From: Abelmoschus esculentus
Lineage: Eukaryota > Streptophyta > Magnoliopsida > Malvales > Malvaceae
NCBI GenBank assembly: GCA_035048815.1
Contig: JAUCBN010000022.1
Location: 16,100,501 to 16,164,500 of the forward strand
Length of the DNA stretch: 64,000 bases
Direction: 5' to 3'
Shown: positions 46,619-58,294 of the stretch, piece after piece
How the letters are laid out: each line of letters starts with the position of its first letter
How positions within the stretch are numbered: position 1 is the stretch's first letter
Program-made: the position numbers and the translations under genes
Notes under the pieces: model-generated
What the model was told of the DNA's origin: nothing
Databases searched by the model: none
The model's input: the letters and a program-made list of their open reading frames with translations, nothing else

Positions 46619-48145
46619 AGAATCATAATACATGCCTTATAATCTAACAGGAGACGTGCATGACAATTATCAGAATCGGAAATGTAATATCAGGATGATG
46701 CATGGTCATACGTAATTTAACAGAAATGGCACAGACGAAATAACATAAATTTTGACAGAAGAGAACACACCTGAAGCAGAAGACTCAACGACGATACTGA
46801 CGTTAACTAGACTCGGCTCTACCACTAGAATGTGCAGGAGTAGAACCTACGAATAACAATTATCATTAGACACCCTACTATGCCACTCTACTGATAAGTA
46901 TACTAAATAGAAATAAACCGAAACTCACGTGCAGGTCCCGAATGCTGATGAACAGGTGGTCGTCCAGGAGGAGGAAGCAACTGCTTAGGGTCAGAGTCTA
47001 CGTCACTTGAACTAAACAAAAACTATTTTAGAAACCAATATAGACAACTTTCAGATAAACTTTTGAACATAAAAGCCCTAAAAACGATACTTCAAGTTTG
47101 AATTTTGAAAAACGGACAGCGCCATCGAAATCAGGATGTCGAAAAACATAAAGTGGTCTGGGTCAGAAAAAGTCAACTGCTGACGTCAACACTGGTTAAC
47201 TCTGACGTCAACAATGATGTCATCAGGTCAATGTTGATGTCAGCAGATGACGTCAACAGTGACGTCAACGGATAACGTCAACAGTGACGTTAGCCGGGTC
47301 AGAGATCGGGTCTTGAGTCGGAGATCAGGTCGGGTTCGGGTCGGACACGGGTTCCAGAATTTTCCTTTCCAATTTTTCTCAAGTGCCAAACATGACCTTT
47401 TTAAAGATTTACACCCCTTTTAACTCGATTCACACTCCCTTTGATCCGATTCGTTTCAAACAATTCGAAACATCACCTAAACCGATTCAGACTCAATTAA
47501 ACACCCCACAAAACTTAAATTCGAAACAAAACAACCTACACCCCACATCTTCGATACAAACTTAAACAACCAACACTTGCTTCTGAAAGATTTGAACTAA
47601 AACAAAAGTGCCCTTACCAATAAACCAACCGTAAATAAACAAGAAGGGTGGTCGAAACTTACCAACACACCAAACCGAACGAATTGAAGGTCACAAGGAA
47701 AACTCCAACACACACGAAAAGGGAAAACAACTAAACTTCCAGAGAGTTTCCAAGGAGGTGTTCTCTCGGTTGACTTCCTTGGATCAGAACCAAAGTTTTT
47801 AGAATTGAAAACGAGATTTAATCCCAAAACATAACCGAAACAAAAATTGGGGAAACTGAAAATCTGGAAATTGAATGCGGTAAAAACACCCAACAGGGGC
47901 TTGAAGTTTTTGAAACTTCAACTTAAACCCTTAAACTTTCAGGAATTACAAATGGGTCACTAAATCAGAAACATAAATCCCAAAATCTAGGGTTCCGAAT
48001 TAGGGATTTAGGTTTAAATTGAGGAAAAATTTTGGTTTGTTACATAGAGAAAGAGATTCTCACCCTGTAATTCTTCCATGGACGATGCCACACGGGACGT
48101 GGCCATTTGCTTGGGATTCTTTCTATCATAGCAGACGTTGTCAGC

Positions 48146-48487
48146 CTGTCACAAGAAGGAAACCATAAATCTTCAAGCTGTAAGTGTCCTATATTCGAAT
48201 GATATGTTCCTAAATTGTTTGATCATTTTGCAACTCACTTATATCATATCACCAAAAAAAATGCTTCTATATGCAAAAGTCATAACATGTTTGTGCACAT
48301 TCACTTATGCCGCATGCGCAAACAAGGGTAAGTAAAAGATACAAATAAATGATAGGCCTAAATGCATGAGAGATTAATTTTTACATATGAGAGCAGGAAA
48401 ACATACACCATGGGAAAGAAATGTATCAAGGTGCAATATCAATCACATGGTAACACAACTTCCAGAATTATCAACGAGCCTGAAGAA

Positions 48488-48527
<40 letters not shown>

Positions 48528-48837
48528 CTTTCAGAAAAGGGTGCAGAAGCAGATGTAATGGCAGTGGGTATTTGGTTATTCTGGAATATTATTCATTACT
48601 TAATAATTTTTTATTTTTTATTTAGAATATTCAATTTTAAAAAATAATATTTAATAACTTAATTTTATACCTGGAATTATTTTGTTATTTTTGAATATTT
48701 TATTATTATTTTAATATGATATTATAATTTTTATTATTTAATACAAAAATAATTAAAATAAAAATTAAATAAATAAATCATCTATCGATCATCATTATCG
48801 ATAATCGTAGATAATAATAGTTGAATCTCATATTTTA
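48146..48837. other. Non-coding sequence with an AG microsatellite
   Basis: Upstream of the last recognisable PRL1-like exon. About 20 AG repeats lie at 48488-48526. No further PRL1 exon could be identified. Confidence 0.5.
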
Positions 48838-49322
48838 GGATAAACTGCAACAGAGGTCACTTAATTATGGGTATCGTTACATTTAGGTCACTTAATTATT
48901 GAAAATTATATTTGGGTCACTCATTTATGAGTAATGTTACATTTGGATTATTGAACTATTAAAGGTTACATTTGGGTCATCCAATTATTAAAGGTTACAT
49001 TTGGATCACTCTTCATATTTGAAAAGGACATCAATTTGATCGTATTTTTTATTTAAATCATTTGTATACCCTTGTTAACATTAGAGTACTTCATTTAAAA
49101 TCATTAATTAATTTAATATACGAATTGATAAACTTTTTTCAAATATGAAGAGTGACCCAAATATAATACCTATAATTGAGTGATCTAAATGTAACCTTTA
49201 ATAATTAGGTGATCTGAGTATAATCTTACCTATAAATGAGTGATCCAAATATAATTTTTAATAATTAAGTGACTCAAATGTAACCTTACTTATAATTAAG
49301 TGACTTACATTGCAGTTTACCC
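48838..49322. mobile_element. MITE with 9-bp target duplication (Mutator-type)
   Basis: Flanked by the direct repeat CATATTTTA (48829-48837 and 49323-49331). The ends GGATAAACTGCAA and, inverted, GGTAAACTGCAA are followed by GTCACTTAATTA on both sides. Inside, each arm is made of degenerate units of about 26 bases around AATTATTAAAGGTTACATTT. The 9-bp duplication is typical of Mutator-like elements. No coding capacity. Confidence 0.8.
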
Positions 49323-49331
49323 CATATTTTA

Positions 49332-50940
49332 TTGATCATTTTATTTTTACTATTTTGAATCTGACCTTTATTTAAAACGTTGAGCTATTTTAATGAATTT
49401 GAGGGCACGCTGTTTGTTACCAGAAGCAATTGCTTCTTCAGCAATACGAACACATCTTCAAGCTTCATATTTATTACTATCCATAATATCGAATTTCTCT
49501 AATCTTAAACCCTAAATTTCAAATAAAAATAAAAAAATCCAAAATAGAACACCTAAATCAAAGTAAATACATATTACGGAAGTGAAAATATACCAAAAAT
49601 GTTTTCGTATAGAGTGGGAAATCAATTCAAAATTAAAAATAAAATATACGGGAAAAGATAATAAAACTCACGAGATCGTAACGAACATAGTTCACTTAAT
49701 AATTTTTTCGAGTTTAAAATTTTATAGTTTATAAAAATCGAATCAGAATACGTCACGTCAATCTCAACCATGGTGTATAAAGTAGAAGATCTAAGCTTCT
49801 AAAGTACTAAAATTTGTTTAAAAAATCAAAGGGTATAATAGTTAAAAATGTATATTTTTTAGTATGGTGTTAAATACTTTTTAAAAAAATTATTTATTTT
49901 AGTATATAATATTTTGAATATTATTTAAATAAATCTTTTGTTATTATTGTATGTTAATTTTTTTATTAACCGTCATGTGTCAGATTCTTAAAATTTTAAA
50001 ATATATTTTAAAAAATACTCATATTTCATAAAATAACCTTAAAATTTAAAATCTCTAACACACAAAAACCAAATTCAGATTTGGGATGATTTTTTTGTCG
50101 ATCGTAACGTGTTGTCCATCACATCCGTCATCAAAACATTGCGATTATTTATTCCATCACCTTGTCATTGAAAATCAATCAATATTGTGTGAAACGTCGA
50201 ATAATTTATTCAAATAATTCACGATAAAACGATGACATAACGAATGATGAACGGTGTGTGAGATGTTCGACAAAGAAAAGATGCTTTATTTCATCGTTAG
50301 AAACACGACTAACGTTAATTATAGTGGTCAAATTTAGTGTTTAGGAATTTGAGTACTATTTTAAGACTATTAAAAAATTTACGATAATTTTGGTTTTTTA
50401 GATATATTATTTTTATTTAATTTTAAATATAAATTTTAAAATTTTAAGAAACTGACATGTAATAGCTAACGTTAAAAGTAGATGTATCAAAAAATATTAG
50501 ACACTAAAATAAAAAAAAACGGGTATAAGTTAAATAGCTTTTAACTATTAAACCAAATCAAAACAATAAATAAACTTTAAAAAGTGACATAACAACGATT
50601 AAACTTTATATTTTCTTTCATCCGTTAATGAATGTTAAATGGGTAATTTTATAATTATAAAAATTTAAATAATATTATATTTAATCTTTTATATTTATAA
50701 ATTTAATAATAACCATAATTTAATGATGAAATTAAAATATTAAAAATATTAATGACCGGTTAAAAATAAAAGTCATAACTAGAACACGTACTGTAATTAA
50801 TTCTTAAAAATTTATTATTTAAATATTATTAAAAAAATATTTAATAATTAATTTATCTAGTAGGATGAGATATTTAGACATATTTAAGTCATAACAATAA
50901 AAATGACACATTATATTTACTTTTTTTTATAGAAAATAGC
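49332..50940. other. AT-rich spacer upstream of TCTP
   Basis: No gene or clear repeat family is visible. At 49427-49520 some AAACCCTAAA-like words occur. Confidence 0.5.
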
Positions 50941-51046
50941 TTAGAATGGAACTAAGTGGGCGAGATATCCCAACCTGAAATCCTAACGCTATCCGAAGCT
51001 AAGGAAACACTCGAACCTATTCCCAAGCCCAAACCTAAAAACCTAA

Positions 51047-51188
51047 TCCTCAGCCGAAACCCTCGCTTATAAATGCTTACCGTCCTCACTTTTCTAATCC
51101 TCTCTCGCTCTCTCTGCCCACCGTTGCCTTCGCCCATCGCCGTCTCTAAGCTTATCGCTTCGATTTCTCAAGGCAAGAGGCTGCAATC
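51047..51188 (+). promoter_or_regulatory. TCTP core promoter and pyrimidine-rich 5' leader
   Basis: A TATA-like TTATAAATG at 51066-51074 is preceded by AAACCCT (51056-51062, a telo-box-like word common before translation genes). It is followed by a strongly pyrimidine-rich leader (TCCTCTCTCGCTCTCTCT, 51099-51116). The ATG is at 51189. Animal TCTP mRNAs are TOP mRNAs; a similar growth-linked translational control here is inference. Confidence 0.6.
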
Positions 51189-53047
51189 ATGTTGGTTTAC
51201 CAAGATCTCATTACCGGTAATTGCTTGATTCTTCAATCTCGGTTTCCTTTTCACTGATTTGCATCGTTTGTTTTGTGATATTTTGTTCTATTATCAGATC
51301 CGTGTTTAAATCTTCTTTGGTTATAATTGGTCTTGTTTTGATGTAGATTAATCGGTAACGAAATTAGAAACCCTAACAAAATTTCAGAGTTTATCCATCG
51401 GAACTTGAAATTCTAATAAATTTGATCTTTTAGTCTAAGAGAAGTGCATATCTTTTATTACTTTGCATTGTAAAGATGCCGTGGAATCTAGTAGATTTGA
51501 AGTGTATTGAACTTTGTTGGATCTAGTTGTGTTGAACGAACTGTTGATGTTTTAGCTAAGAAATTCAGAATTAATATGTTTAGCTTCAGGTTTAAAAAAA
51601 ATTGGTAATCTTGTTGTTTCTTAAAGCTAAAATATACAGATTATATAGATTTAATCTCTAACAAAATTAGAAACCCTAACAAAACTTCAGAGTTTATCCA
51701 TAGGATCTTGAAATTCTAATAATATTTGATCTTTAAGGCTAATAGAAGTGCATTTTTTTATTACTTTGCATTGTAAAGATGCCTTGGAGTCTAGTTGATT
51801 TGAAGTGTATTGAACTTTGTTGGATCTAGTTGAGTTGAACAAACTGTCGATGTTTTAGCTAATGCAATTTGAGAATTAATATGTTTAGCTTCTGGTTTTT
51901 AAAAAGTTATGGTAATCTAGTTGTTTTTTAGAGCTAAAATATACTGATGATGTAGATTCAATCCGTAGCGAAATTAGAAACCTTAACATAGTTTCACAGT
52001 TTATCCATCGTCTCTTGAAATATTAATAATATTTGACTTTTTAGGCTAAAACAATTATCTTTTATTATTCTCCATTGTAAAGATGACATGTATTGAGCCT
52101 TTTTTGATCTAGTTGAGTTGAATGAACTTTCTATGTTTTAGCTAATGAAATTCAGAATTAATAAGTTTAGCTTCTGGTTTTAAAGAATTATGGTAATCTT
52201 GTTTCTTAAAGCTAAAATATATAGATTAGTTTTATTAGTATGCTTATAGTTATTTTTTGGAAATTATTTCATGTTAATCATAATTTCAGGTGATGAACTT
52301 CTTTCCGACTCATTCCCCTACAAGGAAATCGAGAATGGGATGTTGTGGGAAGTTGAGGGAAAGGTTAGCTTTTTTTGGTTTAATTGTTACATTTGAAGTT
52401 TCTGATTCTTTATAATGTGAAATGGAATTTAACCTCGATTTTGTTTTTGTAATTTTTAGTGGGTTGTGCAAGGAGCTGTTAATGTTGACATTGGTGCCAA
52501 TCCTTCAGCTGAAGGTGCAGATGACGATGAGGGTGTTGATGATCAAGCTGTGAAAGTTGTTGACATTGTTGACACTTTTAGGCTTCAGGTTAGTCTGCTT
52601 GGCATTACTCTTAAAATTCTTTTCATTATTATAAACTTTTCGAGTTTGAACTCGAGCAATGTATTCCGATTACTCTTGCAGGAGCAACCTCCATTTGACA
52701 AGAAGCAGTTTGTCGTCTACATAAAGAAGTTCATTAAGATTTTGACACCCAAATTGGATGCCGAGAAGCAGGAAAGCTTTAAGAAAAACATTGAGGGAGC
52801 AACCAAGTATTTGCTAGGGAAACTGAATGACCTTCAATTGTGAGTTTCATCTTACCATAACTTATCTTCGTGTTTTATCGAATTCTTTTTGGTGTTTATG
52901 ATACTAAATCTCTGGTATCCTTCTTTCAGTTTTGTCGGGGAGAGCATGCATGACGACGGATGTTTGGTCCTTGCTTACTACAAGGAGGGTGCTACCGATC
53001 CAACATTTTTATACTTTGCTTATGCATTGAAGGAAATCAAGTGCTGA
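51189..53047 (+). CDS. TCTP: Translationally controlled tumour protein homolog
   Basis: Five coding exons (51189-51216, 52290-52363, 52460-52588, 52682-52839, 52930-53047), all with GT-AG borders, give 168 residues, the exact usual length of plant TCTP. The start MLVYQDLITGDELLSDSFPY is the family N-terminus. The first signature IGANPSAE is at residues 45-52, the acidic mobile loop follows (DDDEGVDDQ), and the second signature region FVGESMHDDGCLVLAYYKEG is near the C-terminus, ending LKEIKC. TCTP is a small cytosolic calcium- and tubulin-binding protein linked to growth and TOR signalling in plants. No break is present, so the gene looks functional. Intron 1 is 1073 bases long and carries an internal triplication. 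Confidence 0.96.
51344..52228 (+). repeat. Threefold tandem repeat (about 300 bp) in TCTP intron 1
   Basis: Units at about 51344-51644, 51645-51950 and 51951-52228. Each begins near GAAATTAGAAACC, contains TTTATCCAT, TTTGCATTGTAAAGATG (or a variant), GATCTAGTTG and GATGTTTTAGCTAA, and ends AGCTAAAATATA. Unit 3 is the most divergent and shorter. Confidence 0.85.
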
Positions 53048-54885
53048 GGTTTAAAGCACCAAGTCTATGCAATTGTTTTAGCCTTATTGGTTTCTTACTC
53101 TCATTCTTCTGCTTTGTACTAGTAAGACGGATGGTTTATGGTTTTTGACGTTTTGGTTTGGTTTTTATTGTATGGTTTGACTATTAATAACTTAAATGGT
53201 CTGCTTTTTGTCCGAAATTGGTGCCTAATTTGTTATGTTTTTACATCAATGTTTGTTAACTGCGTTTAGTTAGGTCGTAAATAATTTGGCCTGAGTTTAG
53301 GGTTCAAGGTTTAAGCTTAGGGGTTATGGTTAAGATTCAAGGTAGGATGTAGTTTTTAGTTTTTAGGGCGTAAGGCTTAAGATTTAGGATTTAAAAGTTA
53401 GGGTTAGTGTTTAAAAATTATTTTTTTTATTTTAATTATAGTGATTACAGTAATATCTATTATAGAGTATATTATATACTCTCAATCCAATGATTGTTCA
53501 ATCACTGTGTTGACAATATTGGTGTTCAAACTTGTGACCTTCAGGAACAATAATTTTCTTTAATCGATAGGTTAAATAGTTCGTGCTTAAAAATTAAATT
53601 TTATTTTTTTAAATGGGGGACATAGTAGTGGAGAATATCAACTTATTTATTTTTTACTTTAACCTTCACTGCACCGTTTATCTAAAATTTAAATAATTAT
53701 ATAAATTGTATGAAAATTTAAGTTAGATCAGTTAATTTTTAATCAACGTGTAAATTGAAGAAACAAGGGCTAATTTTATGTGTTCTTTTCGTCATTTGAT
53801 AAGGATAAATATGAATGATATTGGAGTGTGTATTGATTTATTAAAATTAAATTTTAATCAGTTTAATTAGATGTTAGGATTTTTTTTTAATTTGATTAAT
53901 AGTTTGATTTAAAAGAGATAAATTAAATTAAATTAAATATAATATATATTGATAAATTTTTTGGCTAACTAAATTAAATGAAAATTAATTAAATATATAT
54001 ATTAACCGAAAATTGTGTTCATATATTTTTTTAATCTATCATAGTTAGGGTTGAGAAAGTTTAGTAGTCTTTTATTTTAAAATTAATTATTTTTTAATAT
54101 TTTATTTGAATTTTAATTGTTTTATATTAGAATAAAATTATATTTTAGAATTAATTATTTTTTAATACTTTATTAGAATTAACTATTTTTTAACTATTTT
54201 ATTAGAATAAAATTATATTATATATATTTGATAAATTAGATGTCATTTCATTTAAAATATATTATCATATGCATATAACATGTTATCATTGTTAGACTTT
54301 TAACGGTTCAGTTATCATAGTAGTTAAAAAATAAGCTATTTGTCAAAAAGATATAGGTTAAGGGTTAAATTTATCCTAAAAACAAAATAAGGGCCAAAAC
54401 GACAAAAATTATAGATGTCAAGAGTTAAAATTATCTTTATGCCAAATATTAATTTCTTTAAATAATGATATTTAGTTATTCAATTTAATTGGTTAGCTAA
54501 ATTAACTAATTGAACGCTTTATATAGATGATGAAATTGAATGAGGCTTTGGTGGGTAACATAAATGAAAGAATAAGTAAAGTAGATAATTAAAATATAAG
54601 AAAATAGATATAGAAAAAAATGAAAAAATGTATTTTTTAAGGGTGAAGTATATTAGTACTAACTAAATTATAAAAAAAATAATCATTTTGAGTATGGGTC
54701 TTTTAAAAATTATAAAATAATTATTAAATTTATTAAATTATTATAAAATAATCACTAAAATAATCGAATTATTATATCATATTAGTGTTCATTAATCATT
54801 ATATAAGTGTGATAAATGTAATGGTCATTTGAAAAATTCTCACAAATATTGACAAATTTTTTTTTCTAAAATATTGATACCTGAA
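53048..54885. other. TCTP 3' region and AT-rich spacer
   Basis: The first 200 bases are presumably the TCTP 3' UTR. A run of GGTTTAAG/GGTTAGG/AGGATTTA words lies at 53290-53410. The remainder is AT-rich without coding potential. Confidence 0.55.
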
Positions 54886-55058
54886 AATTATTTTCAGATC
54901 TATTGAAGAAACAACAGTGAACACTAAGATCGGTTCATTAGAACCCGACTTTCTACAATGTTTAAATTTAAATTTAAAAAAATAATGGAAGGTTGGCTCA
55001 TGAGAGCCCGACTTCCAATAGTGTTATACACTGTTTAAAGTTAGGCTCAACTGAGCCT
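54886..55058 (+). repeat. Left terminal inverted repeat of the MULE
   Basis: Pairs with 61541-61708 over its length with scattered differences. Just inside lies a GC-rich minisatellite-like patch (55076-55155: GGGCGGGCGGGCAG, GCAGGCGTGAGGCAGGCG). Confidence 0.85.
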
Positions 55059-55253
55059 TCATTACCTTTTATTAGGCACGCAGCAGGAGGGCGGGCGGGC
55101 AGAGGGGTGCAGGCCGTGCCGGTGATGCAGGCGTGAGGCAGGCGCGGGAAGAGGGGGTTCAACTTTCATTCAAAATTTTTTGGGATAGTGGGAAAAATTA
55201 ATTTAGGGTATTTTCGAAATAAAAAAATAATTTGCATGAAGAAATTTTTTTTG

Positions 55254-56046
55254 GTTATAAATAGATGAGAATGTTAGATGGTTTTGAGATTTATAGAGTT
55301 AGAGTGTTAGAAGAAGTTTGAAATTTGTAAGTATTTTATTTATTTTTATTATTTAATTGTATTATTTTTATTTTAAGTTGATAGATTTTATTTTTTATTT
55401 TGATAGTTTAGTTTAGTTAATTTTTTTATATTCTCTAAGTTGATATTTTTTTATTGATATTTTTTTGAATTATTTTATGATAGTTTAGTTTAGTTGAATT
55501 ATTTAGTGATAGTGTAAGTTGATAATTTTTTTAATTATTTTTATGATAGTTTAGTTTAGTTTAGTTTTGCTTTAGTTGAAATTTTTTATGATATTGTAAG
55601 TTGATATTTTTTTATTTTATTTTGATAGTTTAGTTAAATTTGTTAGATTATATAGTGATATTTTAGTTTATTTTGATAATTTTTAAGTATATTTTTTATA
55701 TTCTGTAAATTGATATTTTTCTTAATTATTTTATGATAGTTTAGTTTAGTTGAATTATTTTATGATAGTGTAAGTTGATAATTTTTTAATTATTTTATGA
55801 TAATTTAGTTTAGTTTAGTTTAGTTTGGCTTTAGTTGAATTATTTTATGATATTGTAAGTTGATATTTTTTTTATTTTATTTTGATAGTTTAGTTAAATT
55901 ATTTTATGATATTGTAAGTTTATAGTTTTTAATTATTTTTATGATAGTTTATTTAGTTAATATAGTTATTTATTTTGTTGAATAAATTTATAATTTTTTA
56001 TTAGTTTATAAAATAAAATAATATTTTTTGTTTAAATTTTTTACAG
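55254..56046 (+). promoter_or_regulatory. Promoter, leader and leader intron of the MULE cargo gene
   Basis: A TATA box GGTTATAAATAGATG at 55252-55266 precedes a short leader. A donor TTTGTAAGT (about 55327) and an acceptor TTTACAG (ending 56046, two bases before ATG 56048) bound a leader intron. The intron is a T-rich tangle of degenerate repeats of TTATTTTATGATAGTTTAG and GTAAGTTGATATTTTT. Confidence 0.55.
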
Positions 56047-56047
56047 G

Positions 56048-58050
56048 ATGCCTAAACAAACTCCTCTATTGTATTTAGATGATCGACACATTTCTAGCCT
56101 TACGATTGCTGAACCGGTATATATTTTTATATAAATTATGTTTTAAATTTGTAATTTGTTAATCCTGTTACATTTTTTATTGTAGGATATAGTTGAAACA
56201 TTTAGACATCATCGTTGTATTGTCAAAACTCTACTCGATAATAGGATCTTGAATTTCTTACATAGCACTGATTTTTATTATGCTACATTTCTTCGTGGAC
56301 ATAAGTTGATACCAGGATTAGTAACTGCTTTAATCGAGCACTGGAGACCTGAGACTCTTACTTTCCACATACCTTGTGGAGAATACTCAATCACTTTAGA
56401 AGATATAGTTTATCTTATAGGAGTCCCGGTCAATGAGAGACCTGTGATTGAGCGTAGTTAAGGGTCCAACTTCTTCCATTTGTGAGAGGTACCTTGGAAA
56501 AGTCCCATATGAAAGTAACGTGAAAGGGTCTCGAGTTAAATTAAGTTGGTTAGAGAGCGAGTTTGAATTGAATGATTATAGCCTGATAGAAGAGATTTAT
56601 CAGGTTAGTCGAACGTATATTCTGCAGTTGATTGGTGGTATACTATTTCCTGATAAATCTGGAAATTTAGTTAGTGTTCGATACCTCAAATTTTTTAGTA
56701 CTCCTTGGTCTGGAGGCGAATATAGCTGGGGATCCGCCATTTTAGCGTGTTTGTATCGTGAGTTATGTAAAGACGCTTTACTAGTAAAAGGGAAGAGAGT
56801 CGGTGGTATTGGCGGTTGTCTTCTGTTATTGTAAGCTGGGGCTTAGCAACGACTGCCATTCTTCACTCCAGTTAGTCGAACTACTATATAGTTTCCACCC
56901 TGTGCGAGGTAATTTAATTTTTTTAGTTTATTTTTGAATTTTATATTTTTATAAATAATTATAATTTTTCATATAGGTGGTGCGATAAAAATCATGATAC
57001 TGGGTTAACACATAATAATGTAAGAGTATGCAGATCTCTTATTGATTTATATTGTCAAGACCAGGTAAATGATGTTATTTTTTTTAGTTATTTTTTTCAA
57101 TCTCATATATATTTTTGTAAGTGATTGTAAATTTTTTTTTCATATTTTTGCAGTTTATTTGGAAGATGTATGATGAAGATCGAATTTTTGTACCAAATTA
57201 TCTGATATTCGATTCGTAATTATGGTGTAGTGTTGCACCTTTGATCTATTTTTCTATGATCGAGTTCCACTTTTTAGATAGAGTCTTAAGATAATTTGGA
57301 TTTCACCAGCCTATTTCGGGTATTTCACGCGACCATTACTTTCTTCATGCTTATGATGGGCATGGTAAAGCTGAGACAGATTGGAAAGTCGTACATGTTG
57401 AATATATTACTTTGTGGAATAATAGAGCTCTATCCTTACCAGTACGATACCCAATCTAAGGAGATGATCTTGATTTTGAGAGTTCGAAGTACTTTTAGTG
57501 GTATCACCATCATGGGAAACCATTTTTAACCACTGTTGAAGGACGAGAAGAATGCGAATGGTATAGGCAAAAATATGGTGGAAAAGGGAAAGCTTCAGCT
57601 GAAACATCTTGAAGTTCAAATATTTCGAGTCAAAACACGGAGGGTTGGCCAATAACATGGAAGCCAGATATGAGTAATGTAACACCATATGCGATATGGG
57701 AATCAAAACCGACTCTTACATGTGTCTCTCCAGCTGCGGGTTCCAGTTATGAATATCATGATCCTGTGTTTGATGATACAACTTTATACAGACCTGAGTT
57801 TAGTCAGCATCAGTCTCCCACTTTTATTTACGACGATAATTATCAATTTCAGGAAATGCAAAATATCCTGAATTCACCAGATTTGGCGGGAGAGAATATT
57901 AGTTCTATTTTCATGACACCACTTACTTATCCCTTTGTGACTAAAGATGATGCTGAAGAGGATGCTAATGAAGAGGGTGAAGAGGCTACTGATGAAGGGG
58001 CTGAAGATGATCTATCACATAGGCCACAACGGACGAGACATCCACCGTGA
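56048..58050 (+). pseudogene. Plant mobile domain (MAIN-like / PP7-long-form-like) gene, decayed
   Basis: Exon 1 (ATG 56048, MPKQTPLLYLDD) ends at GAACCG before GTATAT (56119); the next exon begins GATATAG after TTGTAG (56185). The plant mobile domain (PMD) follows: LIEHWRPETLTFHIPCGEYSITLEDI, shortened key piece TLTFHIPCGEYSITLEDI, GVPVNERPV, then FFSTPWSGGEYSWGSAILACLY. The frame shifts near 56450, two stops lie at about 56832 and 56844, and further stops follow. Another exon region (57240-57600) still reads as the PMD C-terminal half (PLIYFSMIEFHFLDRVLR, FGFHQPIS). The tail (57670-58050) is acidic and ends RPQRTRHPP. PMD proteins such as MAIL1 act in silencing and development in plants and are often carried by transposons. 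This copy is broken. Confidence 0.8.
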
Positions 58051-58294
58051 CATTATCTTTCTACCACACCTCGTCATGGTCAAAAATTGCATAAGAAGTG
58101 ATGTACTTTTAATTATTGTTATTTTCTTATATTTAGACTTTTAATTTTATTTCGTACTTATAATTTTGGTATATTCAGAAATGATGTATTTTTAATTATT
58201 GTTATTTCCCTTTCGTACTTTTAATTATTGTTGTATTTTTAATCTTACTTCATATTTATTATCAAATATAAATATTTGTACAAAACAATTTTAT

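Larger units (their letters stand above)
36312..48044 (-). mobile_element. Solo LTR (about 2.1 kb) interrupted by a Sirevirus-like element
   Basis: The two halves, 36312-36987 and 46619-48044, are flanked by the perfect 5-bp repeat TAGAG (36307-36311 and 48045-48049). Read on the minus strand it begins TGTAACAAACC, like many gypsy LTRs, and ends GGTTATC, so the final CA may be lost. No coding sequence belongs to it. It contains a cluster of TGACGTCA motifs (47181-47292), the direct repeat TCGACCCGTAGGTGGA (about 36852 and 36891) and GGGTCGG-rich words at 47297-47350. Orientation is a guess from the TGTAAC end. Confidence 0.75.
25755..48145 (-). pseudogene. PRL1-like: PRL1-like WD40 pseudogene split by nested retrotransposons
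   Basis: Twelve exons of a PRL1-type protein (WD40 subunit of the NTC/Prp19 spliceosome-associated complex) in order: 48145-48064, 34587-34495, 34346-34283, 27322-27237, 27118-27017, 26923-26839, 26746-26686, 26592-26526, 26436-26364, 26262-26202, 26100-26022 and 25927-25755. Recognisable pieces are ERIPSKWPRPVWH, GHLGWVRSVAFDPSNNWF, FSAGDDKQVKCWDLEQNK and the end KPPKEIRRF. Breaks are a one-base insertion in exon 26923-26839 (after HDNT), a TGA at 26690-26692 (after KFWDL), one surplus base at the 26202/26100 junction, and loss of three codons near 26400 (ASASA-KKF). The N-terminal exons are not found upstream of 48145. Exon borders are still GT-AG and the large insertions lie only in introns. 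A working paralog is presumably elsewhere. Confidence 0.9.

Noticed and set aside
36305..48044. TGTAGAGGATAACC at 36305 as the true TG start of the 2.1-kb solo LTR
   Set aside because: With that start there is no target duplication, whereas a start at 36312 gives the perfect TAGAG repeat on both sides.
48362..48647. Open frames with Arg-Glu repeats
   Set aside because: They are translations of the AG microsatellite at 48488-48526 in two frames.
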